Part shown: positions 16,983 through 25,860 of the stretch, one piece after another
Position numbering within the stretch: the first letter of the stretch is position 1
Layout: every line of letters starts with the position of its first letter
Assembly (NCBI GenBank): GCA_934746515.1
Contig: CAKVFH010000001.1
Location: 103,226 to 167,225, forward strand
DNA from: an uncultured Clostridia bacterium
GTDB taxonomy: Bacteria > Bacillota > Clostridia > Christensenellales > UBA1242
DNA: 64,000 nucleotides
Direction of reading: 5' to 3'
Position numbers and translations under genes: made by a program
The notes under the pieces: model-generated
Database searches by the model: none
What the model saw: the letters and a program-made list of their open reading frames with translations, nothing else
Told to the model about the DNA's origin: nothing

Positions 16983-17684
16983 ATGATTTTTAGTGGACTG
17001 TTTAAATTATTATCTAGACTTTTAGGAAAACTTTTGTTCTGGACTGGGCGAATTGATAATAGCGTTGCGTTTGAAAAACCACTCTCTGCAGAAGAAGAAA
17101 AAGAAACCTTCTTGCAAATGAAACAGGGAGACAAAAAAGCAGAAGAAAAACTAATCAAACACAACATGAGACTTGTTGCCCATATTTCAAAAAAATATAA
17201 AAATTCAGGAACCGAACAAGAAGACTTGATTTCAATTGGAACCATAGGTTTGATGAAGGCAATCAAAACCTTTGACTATAGCAAAGGCAACAGTTTTTCA
17301 ACTTATGCGTCAAGGTGTATTGATAATGAAATTTTGATGAATTTTAGATCAGACAAAAAGAATGCACAGGCAGTGTTTTTGGACGACATTATTTCTACAG
17401 ATAAAGACGGCAACAATCTGTCACTTTATGAAATTTTATGTGATAATTCACCAAGTGTTGACATGCAAATTGAAAATAAAATTCTATACAAAAAAATTGA
17501 AAAGATCGTTTTAAACAAACTTGATGAAAGAGAAAAAGAAATCATCATTAAAAGATTTGGACTGTTTGGAGAACAACCAAAAACACAATTTGAGCTTGCA
17601 AGTGAATTAAATATTTCAAGATCTTATATTTCAAGACTTGAGAAAAAAGCAATTAAAACAATACAAAATAGCATTATTTTATAA
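16983..17684 (+). CDS. sigK: SigK-like RNA polymerase sigma factor
   Basis: 233 residues after GGGGGA. The hydrophobic start (MIFSGLFKLLSRLLGKLLFW) resembles the membrane pro-sequence of pro-sigma-K. The core follows sigma-K closely: 'LSAEEEKETFLQMKQGDKKAEEKLIKHNMRLVAHISKKY', then region 2 'EDLISIGTIGLMKAIKTFDYSKGNSFSTYASRCIDNEILM' and region 4 'LDEREKEIIIKRFGLFG...ISRSYISRLEKKAIKTI'. In spore formers SigK is the late mother-cell factor activated by removal of the pro-sequence. The gene is uninterrupted by any element. SigE-like is the main alternative; length and the N-terminus favour SigK. Confidence 0.8.
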   Translation: MIFSGLFKLLSRLLGKLLFWTGRIDNSVAFEKPLSAEEEKETFLQMKQGDKKAEEKLIKHNMRLVAHISKKYKNSGTEQEDLISIGTIGLMKAIKTFDYSKGNSFSTYASRCIDNEILMNFRSDKKNAQAVFLDDIISTDKDGNNLSLYEILCDNSPSVDMQIENKILYKKIEKIVLNKLDEREKEIIIKRFGLFGEQPKTQFELASELNISRSYISRLEKKAIKTIQNSIIL

Positions 17685-17766
17685 TTTATTAACATGTTTT
17701 GCGCTTTTTAATTTTTTAAGTAATTATTTATTTAATTATTTATGGCGATAAAAAAAGAAACAAAAC

Positions 17767-17795
17767 TTGACAAAAGAATTGTTTAAGGCTATAAT
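17767..17795 (+). promoter_or_regulatory. Consensus promoter of rnpB
   Basis: Perfect TTGACA (17767-17772), a 17-base spacer and perfect TATAAT (17790-17795). The predicted start at about 17802 coincides with the 5' end of RNase P RNA. Confidence 0.9.
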
Positions 17796-17800
17796 ACTTT

Positions 17801-18120
17801 TGTTAGTTGGGCGAACGCGCAAAGCAATTTGTGAGGAAAGTCCGAGCACCATAGAGCAATCACGCTTGATAACATCAAGCCAGGGTGACTTGAGGAAAAG
17901 TGCAACAGAAAGATACCGCCAGTTTTGGTAAGGGTGAAAAGGTGAGGTAAGAGCTCACCCGAAACATTGGTGACAATGATTCGCTGTAAACTCCGTGAGG
18001 TGCAAGGTGTGGAACATATAGGCTGCTCGTCTGTTCCCATGACCGCTTGAGTATGGTAGCAATATCATATCGAGATTGATGTTCGTCTTCAATGACAGAA
18101 CTCGGCTTACAGACTAACTA
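17801..18120 (+). ncRNA. rnpB: RNase P RNA, A-type
   Basis: The catalytic RNA of RNase P, which matures tRNA 5' ends. The universal GAGGAAAGTCCGAGC core is near 17832. The ACAGAAAGATACCGCC element follows near 17906 and GGTAAGGGTGAAAAGGTGAGG near 17927, the arrangement of A-type RNAs. The terminal pairing is GTTAGT at the 5' end with ACTAAC (18113-18118). At about 320 nt it is short for this class. B-type RNA is usual in Bacilli, so this argues for a Clostridia-like host. Confidence 0.92.
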
Positions 18121-18150
18121 AAAGGGTGACGCAAGTCGCCTTTTTATTTT
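18121..18150 (+). terminator. Terminator of rnpB
   Basis: AAAGGGTGAC, a GCAA loop and GTCGCCTTTTT: a short stem with one bulge followed by T-rich sequence, right after the RNA 3' end. Confidence 0.8.
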
Positions 18151-18290
18151 GCTATTTAACTTTATACTTTCATTCTACTTTTTTATTTTGTCATTTGATT
18201 TTATTTTTTAATTCTAATTTTTATTTTGCCGTTTGATTTTATAGTTTTATTCTATTTTTATATTTTGTAATTTGATTTTGTTTTTTATCT
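18141..18290 (+). repeat. Degenerate 38-39 bp T-rich tandem repeat between rnpB and rarA
   Basis: Four units with the consensus TTTTTATTTTG-YCATTTGATTTTAT-N-TTTTATTCTA begin at about 18141, 18180, 18218 and 18257, with a period of 38 to 39 bases. The copies differ by several substitutions. The rest of the 18121-18439 gap is AT-rich, with no ORF and only the rarA promoter. Confidence 0.6.
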
Positions 18291-18387
18291 TGTCATTTTT
18301 AATTTCATTTTTTGTTTTTATGCTTTATCTTTATCATGCCATTTATCATAAATCTATCGTCATGTTTTATTGCAAAACAAATTTCCC

Positions 18388-18416
18388 TTTACAAGCAAAA
18401 ATGATTGTGCTATAAT
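18388..18416 (+). promoter_or_regulatory. Promoter of rarA
   Basis: TTTACA at 18388-18393, a 17-base spacer, TATAAT at 18411-18416. A GGGGG ribosome site follows before ATG 18440. Confidence 0.8.
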
Positions 18417-18439
18417 CTTAAAGATTATAAGGGGGCAGT

Positions 18440-19732
18440 ATGGAAAATCTTTTTGAAAATAATTCAAAAAAACTTGCACCACTTGCTGATCGTATGCGTC
18501 CAAAAACTCTTGATGATTTTTTAGGACAAGAGCATATTGTTAGCAAAAATTCTTTTTTGCGCCGAGCAATAACTTTTGATAAACTTGGAAGTTGTATTTT
18601 TTATGGCCCACCAGGAACAGGAAAGACAACACTGGCTGGAATTATTGCAAATCAGACCAATAGTCTTTTTGTTTCGTTAAACGCTGTTTCGTGTGGTGTT
18701 GCGGATGTTAAACAAGTTATTGCTGATGCAAAACAAAATATTGAACTTTACGGCAAAAAAACATATCTGCTTCTTGACGAGTGTCATCGTTGGAACAAAG
18801 CTCAATCAGACTCCATGCTTGAAGCCATTGAAAAAGGCTATATAATTTTTATTGGTTCAACAACTGAAAATCCTTTCATTTCAATGACGAGAGCTATTGT
18901 TTCAAGATGTCGTGTTTTTGAATTTAAACCACTATCAAAACAAAATATAATTTCTGCAATAAAAAGAGCACTTTCTGATAAAGAAAATGGTTATGGTAAT
19001 TTGGAAATTGATATTTCGGATGATGCCATCAATCATTTTGCGGTAACGAGTGGTGGCGATGCAAGAATTGCGCTCGGAAACCTTGAGCTTGCAGTTTTGT
19101 CAAGTGAAAAGAAAAACGGTATTTCAACCATTACACTTGAAGACGCAAAAGAAGTGTGTGCACATAACACAAACAGTATTGATGAAGATATATACTATGA
19201 CATGCTTTCAGCTTTTTGCAAAAGCTTGCGCGGAAGCGATGCAGATGCTGCACTTTACTGGGCGCACAGATTGATTGCGGCAGGCTGCGACCCATTACTT
19301 GTTTTCAGAAGAATGCTCGCTCATTCAAGCGAAGATGTTGGGCTTGCCAATTCCAGTGCCTTGGTGGTTGCAAATTCTGCAATGCAAGCATATTTGCAAA
19401 TGGGCAAACCTGAAGGGCTTTTGCCAATGTCGCACGCAATCATTTATATTTGCATGAGCCCAAAATCAAACTCGGTTGTAGTTGCAATGAACAAGGCTAA
19501 AGAAGATGTCGAAAAAACATTCGTTGGTTCTGTTCCAAATCATTTGAAAAATTATAATTACTTAAATGAAAAAAGGGCACACTATAAATATCCACATGAT
19601 TACGGTGGCTATGTTGATCAACAATATTTGCCAGATGAAATCAAAGATCATGTTTATTATGTTCCTTCTAAAAATGGCAACGAAGCGTCAATAAAATTGC
19701 CAGAAAATAAACTTAAAAATTTAAAAGACTAA
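18440..19732 (+). CDS. rarA: Replication-associated recombination protein RarA (MgsA) AAA ATPase
   Basis: 430 residues, the usual length. RarA is a clamp-loader-like AAA+ protein acting at stalled replication forks. The start 'ADRMRPKTLDDFLGQEHIV' is characteristic. Walker A FYGPPGTGKTTLAG lies near residue 54 and Walker B 'LLLDECHRWNKAQSD' near 112 (usually DEIHRF). Sensor motifs 'GSTTENPF' and 'GGDARIALG' follow, then the C-terminal tetramerisation region 'SSEDVGLAN' and 'KYPHDYGGYVDQQYLPD'. It is alone on its transcript or runs into helD 37 bases downstream. Confidence 0.95.
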   Translation: MENLFENNSKKLAPLADRMRPKTLDDFLGQEHIVSKNSFLRRAITFDKLGSCIFYGPPGTGKTTLAGIIANQTNSLFVSLNAVSCGVADVKQVIADAKQNIELYGKKTYLLLDECHRWNKAQSDSMLEAIEKGYIIFIGSTTENPFISMTRAIVSRCRVFEFKPLSKQNIISAIKRALSDKENGYGNLEIDISDDAINHFAVTSGGDARIALGNLELAVLSSEKKNGISTITLEDAKEVCAHNTNSIDEDIYYDMLSAFCKSLRGSDADAALYWAHRLIAAGCDPLLVFRRMLAHSSEDVGLANSSALVVANSAMQAYLQMGKPEGLLPMSHAIIYICMSPKSNSVVVAMNKAKEDVEKTFVGSVPNHLKNYNYLNEKRAHYKYPHDYGGYVDQQYLPDEIKDHVYYVPSKNGNEASIKLPENKLKNLKD

Positions 19733-19769
19733 CTCAAAAATAAACCCATTTACAAACACTAGGAGTTAT

Positions 19770-21956
19770 ATGATTACAGCAGAAGAACTAGAAAAAGAGA
19801 AACAATATTTAAAAACCGTATGCAGAGTTCTTGCAGAAGAAATTGAAAATTATGATTCTAAAGTCAAGGCTCTTTCAAATAATATTCAAGAACAAATGAC
19901 TTATGCTTGGGATAAAACAAATCGTCTTTCTGACACTGAATTTATTTATGCCGTAGCAAACATTCAAAAGCGTTCAGTTTATGCTGAAAATGCAAACAAA
20001 AAAGTGACAAGCTATAAAAAAATGCTTAACAATGCCTATTTTGCACGCATTGATTTTGATGATGGTGAAGAAGTTTTGCCAGTTTACATCGGCATTGCGT
20101 CTCTTCAACAGGATGATGATTTTTATGTTTATGACTGGCGTGCACCAATTTCAAGTATGTTTTATAATAGTGAAATTGGAGATGCCAGCTACACAATTTC
20201 GTCAGGCGATAAAATCACAGGAAAAATAACACTTAAAAGACAATACAAAATTAGCAATGGCGAACTTATTGAAGTGTTTGACACAGACATGCAAATTATT
20301 GACAGCATTTTAAAGCGTATGCTTTCAGAAAATGCATCAAACAAAATGAAAAACATTGTAAACACAATTCAAAAAGAACAAAATGAAATCATCAGAAAAA
20401 ACAATGTTGATATTTTGGTTGTTCAAGGTCCTGCTGGTTCTGGAAAAACAAGCATTGCTATGCACAAAATTGCATATCTTCTTTATGCAGAACGCGACAA
20501 AATCAACAACTCAAATGTTATGATTTTATCACCAAATGAAATTTTTAACAACTACATTTCTGATGTTCTTCCAGACATTGGCGAAGACAATGTTGTTCAA
20601 GCAACTTTCTTTGAATTTGCAAAAGCATACATCAGCGAATTTTCAATAAGCTCAAAAATTGAAGATATTTATGAAATTGTTTACGGCGACAAATCAGAAG
20701 AAAATAAACTCAAATTTCAAGAACTTCAATTCAAGCACAGCCAAATGTATATTAACATTTTGCTAGACTACATCGAGAAAAACAAAATGTCGCTTTTTGG
20801 ACTTGAACCAATTGAAATAAATGACCAAGTTATAATGACTCTTGATGAAATGGAACAACAGGCAAATTCTGTTAAACCATCAGGCGAAAGTTTGTATAAT
20901 CGTGGAAAGAAAATCATTGAAAGAATTTTTCTTGCTGCCAGCCTAAAAACGCAAAAACATTTAACTTTAGACAAAATTAAGGCTCAATTCCTTGAAAATT
21001 TGACAAAAATTAAATCTAAAATAGCTCCGCTTTATGAATCGCTTTATGAAAACATGGATTCTTTTAAGGCGTTTGTAACTGAAGAATTTAAAAAATATAA
21101 GCAAGAAAAAGAACTTGAAAAATATAATCTTGACTATATTTTTAACGAAACAAAAACAGCGATTGATGACGGAAGACTTGAATATCAAGATGTGACACCA
21201 TTCATGTTTTTAAAATCAAAAATCATCGGCATTTCTGCAAACAAAAATATAAAGTATGTCATGATTGATGAAGCTCAAGACTATTCACTAACACAATACA
21301 AAATTATTTCAATGCTGTTTAAAAATGCAAACATTTCGCTTTTAGGTGATATCAATCAATGCATTTCGCCATTCAATGCTATTACAAATTATGATGAGAT
21401 TGTTTCAATTTTAAAAGCACAAAAACAGGGTGCAATAAGCGATTACAAGGAGCTTTCAAAAACATACAGATCAACCTATGAAATCAATAATTTCGCGAAG
21501 CAAATTTTCCCAGAAACTGCAAAATATTCACAAGTTGACCGTCATGGCGACAAGGTTACAATCACAAAACAAACATCTTTTGACGCCGAAGCCATTATAA
21601 AAAGGGCTGAAGAATTAAAAAAATCATATAATACAGTAGCAATTATTTGCAAAAATATTGCCGAAACACTATTATATAAAGAGATAGTTCAAAAACGCGA
21701 AAACCAAAACATCTTTAGAATGGTTACAAAAAATGATAACATTTTTGTGTCTGACAAAATTATGATTATTCCTTCATATTTGTCTAAAGGTTTGGAATTT
21801 GACGCTGTTATTGTCAGCAATGCATCAAGCAAAAACTACACCGAAGATGAGAAAAATCTTTTGTATGTCGTTTTGACTCGTGCTCTTCACAAGCTTGAGC
21901 TGTTTTATACTGACAAGTTTACAAAACTCATAACAGGAGAAACAAATGAAAAATAA
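19770..21956 (+). CDS. helD: HelD-type superfamily 1 helicase (RNA polymerase recycling factor)
   Basis: 728 residues with AGGAG before the ATG. The long charged N-terminus (about residues 1-75) forms the coiled-coil arm seen in HelD. 'FYVYDWRAPISSMFYNSEIG' near 118-137 is a HelD signature. Walker A 'VVQGPAGSGKTSIAMHKIAYLLY' is near 217; 'MIDEAQDYS' and 'GDINQCISPF' are the helicase motifs II and III; motif VI is 'LLYVVLTRALHKLELFY'. HelD pulls stalled RNA polymerase off DNA using ATP. It overlaps the following membrane protein by 11 bases. Confidence 0.9.
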   Translation: MITAEELEKEKQYLKTVCRVLAEEIENYDSKVKALSNNIQEQMTYAWDKTNRLSDTEFIYAVANIQKRSVYAENANKKVTSYKKMLNNAYFARIDFDDGEEVLPVYIGIASLQQDDDFYVYDWRAPISSMFYNSEIGDASYTISSGDKITGKITLKRQYKISNGELIEVFDTDMQIIDSILKRMLSENASNKMKNIVNTIQKEQNEIIRKNNVDILVVQGPAGSGKTSIAMHKIAYLLYAERDKINNSNVMILSPNEIFNNYISDVLPDIGEDNVVQATFFEFAKAYISEFSISSKIEDIYEIVYGDKSEENKLKFQELQFKHSQMYINILLDYIEKNKMSLFGLEPIEINDQVIMTLDEMEQQANSVKPSGESLYNRGKKIIERIFLAASLKTQKHLTLDKIKAQFLENLTKIKSKIAPLYESLYENMDSFKAFVTEEFKKYKQEKELEKYNLDYIFNETKTAIDDGRLEYQDVTPFMFLKSKIIGISANKNIKYVMIDEAQDYSLTQYKIISMLFKNANISLLGDINQCISPFNAITNYDEIVSILKAQKQGAISDYKELSKTYRSTYEINNFAKQIFPETAKYSQVDRHGDKVTITKQTSFDAEAIIKRAEELKKSYNTVAIICKNIAETLLYKEIVQKRENQNIFRMVTKNDNIFVSDKIMIIPSYLSKGLEFDAVIVSNASSKNYTEDEKNLLYVVLTRALHKLELFYTDKFTKLITGETNEK

Positions 21957-22932
21957 TGATAGATCAGAGTTATATCAAAACTATCAGCGAAATTTAATCA
22001 AAGCAACTGTTACAACAAATGTTGGAATCAACAATCCTGAAAGAATTGTTAAAATGTATGGTGCTAGCGCAAATCGTGTGGAATTGCTCACAAGACTGCG
22101 CAAGTATTCAAAATTCACAATTGTTTGGTATATCACATTTTTCCTTTTGGGACTTGTGTGCTTGGCAATAAATCCTTCAGGCTGGTTTTATGTTCTTGAC
22201 CTTTATGTTGTTATGCTTAACATCGACTTGGTGGCTAGGGGAAAACTGGTTGGAATGTATATCGGAATTTTGGAATGTTTCCTTTACTCATTCAACTGTA
22301 TGCAAACTAGGCTTTGGGGCGAAGTTATAAAAATGCTGTGCATTTGCGTGCCACTCAATATTGCTTCGATTATTAACTGGACAAAATCTTTAAAACAACA
22401 AAAATACGAAAAATATTCATCAAAAGAAGATGAAGACATTGTTGTTAGAAGATTATCAAAAAAAGAAATCTTCAAGTTTTCAGTTATCGGTGTGTTTGTT
22501 GGTCTTGCTTGCTACGCGCTTTTAAAATTTGGCTTGCCACTGATTGGCATAAAGCAAGATACCGCATTGGAGCTTGGCGCAATATCGCTCACAATTTCAA
22601 TCATAAGTAAAATTCTCACCGCAAGAAAAAATATGGAAGCCTGGGTGCTTTGCATTGCAGGTGATATAATTTGTTTGTTAATGTGGGTTCAATCAATCAT
22701 TTTTGGTGGTTTTGATTTGACTCAAATTTCCATGATTGTTTATTATCTCGCATGTTTCACAAACGATGTTTATGCATTCTCGCTCTGGAAAAGCATGTAT
22801 CGAAAAATCGCTGTCAATGGCGGAAAATTGCTTGCTATGCGCAAGGTGAACATTAGAAGAATTATCAAACTTAAAAGACAATTTAAAAACTTGCACTGGA
22901 ACAAAAAAGTTGATATGGAAAAAAATAGTTAG
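21946..22932 (+). CDS. pnuC: PnuC-like nicotinamide riboside transporter
   Basis: 328 residues with about eight membrane segments. The C-terminal half has the PnuC pattern: 'LSITISIISKILTARK'-like helix (positions near 215-230), 'NMEAWVLCIAGDIICLLMW', 'VYYLACFTNDVYAFSLWK'. PnuC proteins take up nicotinamide riboside for NAD synthesis by facilitated diffusion. Substrate is inferred from family only; thiamine and riboflavin relatives (PnuT, PnuX) exist. Translation is coupled to helD by an 11-base overlap, with AGGAG inside that gene. Confidence 0.7.
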   Translation: MKNNDRSELYQNYQRNLIKATVTTNVGINNPERIVKMYGASANRVELLTRLRKYSKFTIVWYITFFLLGLVCLAINPSGWFYVLDLYVVMLNIDLVARGKLVGMYIGILECFLYSFNCMQTRLWGEVIKMLCICVPLNIASIINWTKSLKQQKYEKYSSKEDEDIVVRRLSKKEIFKFSVIGVFVGLACYALLKFGLPLIGIKQDTALELGAISLTISIISKILTARKNMEAWVLCIAGDIICLLMWVQSIIFGGFDLTQISMIVYYLACFTNDVYAFSLWKSMYRKIAVNGGKLLAMRKVNIRRIIKLKRQFKNLHWNKKVDMEKNS

Positions 22933-22944
22933 TCAATAAAAATT

Positions 22945-22977
22945 AAAAGAAACATTGCAAAAAATGTTTCTTTTTTT
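22945..22977 (+). terminator. Terminator after the helD-pnuC unit
   Basis: AAAAGAAACATT, a six-base loop and AATGTTTC followed by TTTTTTT. Confidence 0.85.
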
Positions 22978-23043
22978 ATTGCGGAAAATAGGAAATGTTT
23001 TCGCAAAATTTAAAAATCACAGAAATTATTTTGTGATTTTAGA

Positions 23044-23096
23044 CATAAAAAAACACACCCAAAAGTGCTGGCTTGCGACTTTGTTGGATGTGTTTT
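23044..23096 (-). terminator. Terminator of the glycerophosphodiesterase gene
   Basis: Imperfect long hairpin with outer arms around AAAACACATCC and GGGTGTGTTTTTTT (read on the minus strand) and an inner AAAGT/ACTTT pairing; the minus-strand 3' end is T-rich. Confidence 0.65.
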
Positions 23097-23100
23097 AATT

Positions 23101-23868
23101 TTATTCTTCGTCTTTTGATTTATCTTTATTTTTTTGAAGAGCGAGTGGAGTGTAGCTGTCAAACAAAAAGTTATCACAAAAACCTTTAAGTCTGATTTCT
23201 TCGCCTTCGCTTTTCATTGTATAGGCAAGAATAGGGATAACACCATAATATTTTTTCAAGAATTTGTTTGGCATGTCTGCGCCGTCATAAACAATAAAGT
23301 TTGGCTCACTTATTTTTTTGTTGAGCAACATTCTCTTTAGTGCAAACTTTTTAATGCCAGAAATGTCTTTGTTTCTAAAGAAGCTAGAAAGTTGACCCCT
23401 TTTGATTTTTGGTGCATTGTTTTTGAACCATTCCAAAGTGTATGGGTTGAATGATTCAACGGCATATTCGCCATCATACTTAATAAGTTCTTTCCAGACA
23501 GCTTTTTCAAGTGGCCCAACTTTGTCAAAATTTTTGATTTCAATCAAAACTGGAACTTTGCCATCAATAGCTTCCAAAGCTTCAGCAAGAGTAGGAATTT
23601 TTTCCTTTGTGCCTTGAAGTCTGAAATCTGAAATGTCAGAAAGTGACAAGCTTGAAATGAAACCATCTCTGCCGGTCATTCTTGCAAGTTTTTCATCGTG
23701 GAAAACAACTGGTGTGCCGTCTGCAAGAGCTGTTACATCAAGCTCAATTGGCAATTTGCTTTTTACTGCTTGTTTAAAAGCTGCAATTGAATTTTCAGGT
23801 ATTTTGTCACCAAACAAACCCCTGTGAGCTATTGGTGATTTAACAATCCAAGATTCATAAATATTCAT
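23101..23868 (-). CDS. Glycerophosphodiester phosphodiesterase
   Basis: About 255 residues from ATG 23868, which has GGAGAG seven bases upstream; the longer frame to 23925 would overlap the promoter. The protein is GDPD family: 'IAHRGLFGDKIPENSIAAFKQAV' (His-Arg and Glu-Asn active-site residues), 'LDVTALADGTPVVFHDEKLARMTG', 'IKNF', and 'ESFNPYTLEWF'. It hydrolyses deacylated phospholipids to glycerol-3-phosphate and an alcohol. No signal peptide, so cytoplasmic. It is the only gene on its transcript, divergent from lepA. Confidence 0.9.
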   Translation of the reverse strand: MNIYESWIVKSPIAHRGLFGDKIPENSIAAFKQAVKSKLPIELDVTALADGTPVVFHDEKLARMTGRDGFISSLSLSDISDFRLQGTKEKIPTLAEALEAIDGKVPVLIEIKNFDKVGPLEKAVWKELIKYDGEYAVESFNPYTLEWFKNNAPKIKRGQLSSFFRNKDISGIKKFALKRMLLNKKISEPNFIVYDGADMPNKFLKKYYGVIPILAYTMKSEGEEIRLKGFCDNFLFDSYTPLALQKNKDKSKDEE

Positions 23869-23896
23869 ATAAAACTCTCCAAAATCTAATACAACA

Positions 23897-23925
23897 ATTA
23901 TACAATTAAAAAATTGCCTTGTCAA
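23897..23925 (-). promoter_or_regulatory. Promoter of the glycerophosphodiesterase gene
   Basis: On the minus strand: TTGACA (23925-23920), a 17-base spacer and TATAAT (23902-23897). Both hexamers match the consensus perfectly. Confidence 0.85.
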
Positions 23926-23986
23926 TATTTAAAGACGGCCAATGGTCAATAAAATTGTTAGTTTTTAACAATATTTTGCTAGATGA

Positions 23987-24015
23987 TTGATTTATTTAAG
24001 AATTTTGTTTAAAAT
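23987..24015 (+). promoter_or_regulatory. Promoter of lepA
   Basis: TTGATT at 23987-23992, 17 bases, TAAAAT at 24010-24015; GAGG lies at 24022 and the ATG at 24032. Confidence 0.65.
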
Positions 24016-24031
24016 GATTGTGAGGTTATAT

Positions 24032-25831
24032 ATGAAACGCAAACTAGACAACATTAGAAATTTCTCAATCATCGCTCACATTGACCACGGCAAAAGCACA
24101 TTGGCAGATAGACTTATGGAGTTTACTGGAACCGTTGCAGAACGCGACAGCAAACAACAATTGCTTGACTCTATGGACATTGAACGCGAAAGGGGAATAA
24201 CCATAAAACTAGCCCCTGTAACAATGAAATACACCAAAGACGGCAAAGAATATTTGCTCAATTTGATTGACACTCCAGGACATGTTGACTTTACCTATGA
24301 AGTTTCAAGGTCGCTGGCAGCATGTGAAGGTGCACTTTTGATTGTTGACGCAACACAAGGTGTGCAAGCTCAAACACTAGCAAACTTTTATCTTGCTTTT
24401 GAAAACAATCTTGAAGTTTTGCCTGTTATAAATAAAATGGATCTTCCTTCAGCAAGACCTGAAGAAGCAAAAAAAGACATTGAAACCATTATTGGCATTC
24501 CTGCTGACGATGCACCATGTATTTCTGCAAAAACTGGCTTGAACATAAAGCAAGTTCTCGACCAAATTGTTGATAAAATTCCTGCACCAATTGGTGATGA
24601 TGATGCACCACTTCAAGCTTTGATTTTTGATAGTTATTATGACAACTACAAAGGCGCTGTTTGTTTGGTTAGAATCATGAACGGTCAAGTTAAAACTGGA
24701 AGCAAAATCAAAATGCTTCAAACAGGAAAAGAGTTTGAAGTTGTTGAAGTTGGTGTGTTTAAACCAAAAATTGAAAGAACAGACATTTTGACATCAGGCG
24801 ATGTTGGCTACATTTCCGCCAGCATAAAGACTGTTTCAGATATTAGTGTTGGTGACACAATAACAGAAATTGACCGTCAGGCTGAAGCCTTGCCAGGCTA
24901 TAAGAAAATTCAGCCGGTTGTGTATTCCGGAATCTTCCCAATTGACGGCGAAAAATATAATGCGCTTAAAGATGCTCTTGAAAAAATCAAGTTGTCTGAC
25001 GCATCGCTCGTTTTCACTCCTGAAACATCAAATGCTTTGGGCTATGGTTTCAGATGTGGATTTCTTGGGCTATTGCACCTTGAAATTATCAGCGAAAGAC
25101 TTGAACGCGAGTTTAACTTGGATGTTATCACAACAATGCCAAGCGTAACATATAGAGTGTTTAACAGAAAGGGCGAGATGACAGAAATTTCAAACCCAAG
25201 CGATATGCCTGATCCTGATTCAATTGAACATATTGAAGAGCCTTACATTAAAGCTGAAATCTTTTCGCCACCAGAATATGTTGGTGCGATTATGGATCTT
25301 GGAATTGGCAAGCGCGGAGTTTATAAAGATATGCAATACCTTTCAGAAAGCCGAGTTCGTCTTGATTTTGATTTTCCACTTTGTGAAGTTGTTTATGATT
25401 TCTTTGACAAGCTTAAATCCGCCACCCATGGCTATGCTAGTTTTGACTATGAAATGGCTGGATATCAAAAGAGCGACATGGTTAAGGTTGACATGCTATT
25501 AAACGGCGAGCCTTGCGACGCTCTATCACTTATTGCGCACAGAACAAGAGCTTATGACAGGTCAAGAGCTATCACTGAAAAGCTTAAAGAAGTTGTGCCT
25601 AGACAATTGTTTGAAATTCCTATTCAAGCAGCCATTGGTGGAAAGATTATTGCCAGAGAAACTGTAAAAGCGCTTCGAAAAGATGTTATTGCTAAATGTT
25701 ATGGCGGTGATGTCACAAGAAAGAGAAAACTTCTTGAAAAACAAAAAGAAGGTAAAAAGAAAATGAAGAAACTTGGCTCGGTAGAATTGCCAAGTGAAGC
25801 ATTCTTAAGTATACTAAAAATAGATAGTTAA
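24032..25831 (+). CDS. lepA: Elongation factor 4 (LepA), ribosomal GTPase
   Basis: 599 residues from ATG 24032, preceded by GTGAGG; the longer frame from 23987 starts inside the promoter. GTPase motifs are clear: AHIDHGKST (G1) near residue 14, 'RERGITIKL' (G2), 'DTPGHVDF' (G3), 'NKMDLPSA' (G4). The LepA-specific C-terminal part ends with 'CYGGDVTRKRKLLEKQKEGKKKMKK', so the protein is complete. LepA acts on the ribosome during translation and assembly. hemW follows 29 bases later, the usual arrangement in Bacillota. Confidence 0.97.
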   Translation: MKRKLDNIRNFSIIAHIDHGKSTLADRLMEFTGTVAERDSKQQLLDSMDIERERGITIKLAPVTMKYTKDGKEYLLNLIDTPGHVDFTYEVSRSLAACEGALLIVDATQGVQAQTLANFYLAFENNLEVLPVINKMDLPSARPEEAKKDIETIIGIPADDAPCISAKTGLNIKQVLDQIVDKIPAPIGDDDAPLQALIFDSYYDNYKGAVCLVRIMNGQVKTGSKIKMLQTGKEFEVVEVGVFKPKIERTDILTSGDVGYISASIKTVSDISVGDTITEIDRQAEALPGYKKIQPVVYSGIFPIDGEKYNALKDALEKIKLSDASLVFTPETSNALGYGFRCGFLGLLHLEIISERLEREFNLDVITTMPSVTYRVFNRKGEMTEISNPSDMPDPDSIEHIEEPYIKAEIFSPPEYVGAIMDLGIGKRGVYKDMQYLSESRVRLDFDFPLCEVVYDFFDKLKSATHGYASFDYEMAGYQKSDMVKVDMLLNGEPCDALSLIAHRTRAYDRSRAITEKLKEVVPRQLFEIPIQAAIGGKIIARETVKALRKDVIAKCYGGDVTRKRKLLEKQKEGKKKMKKLGSVELPSEAFLSILKIDS

Positions 25832-25860
25832 TTTATTACAATAATTTAAAGGAAAGAGTT

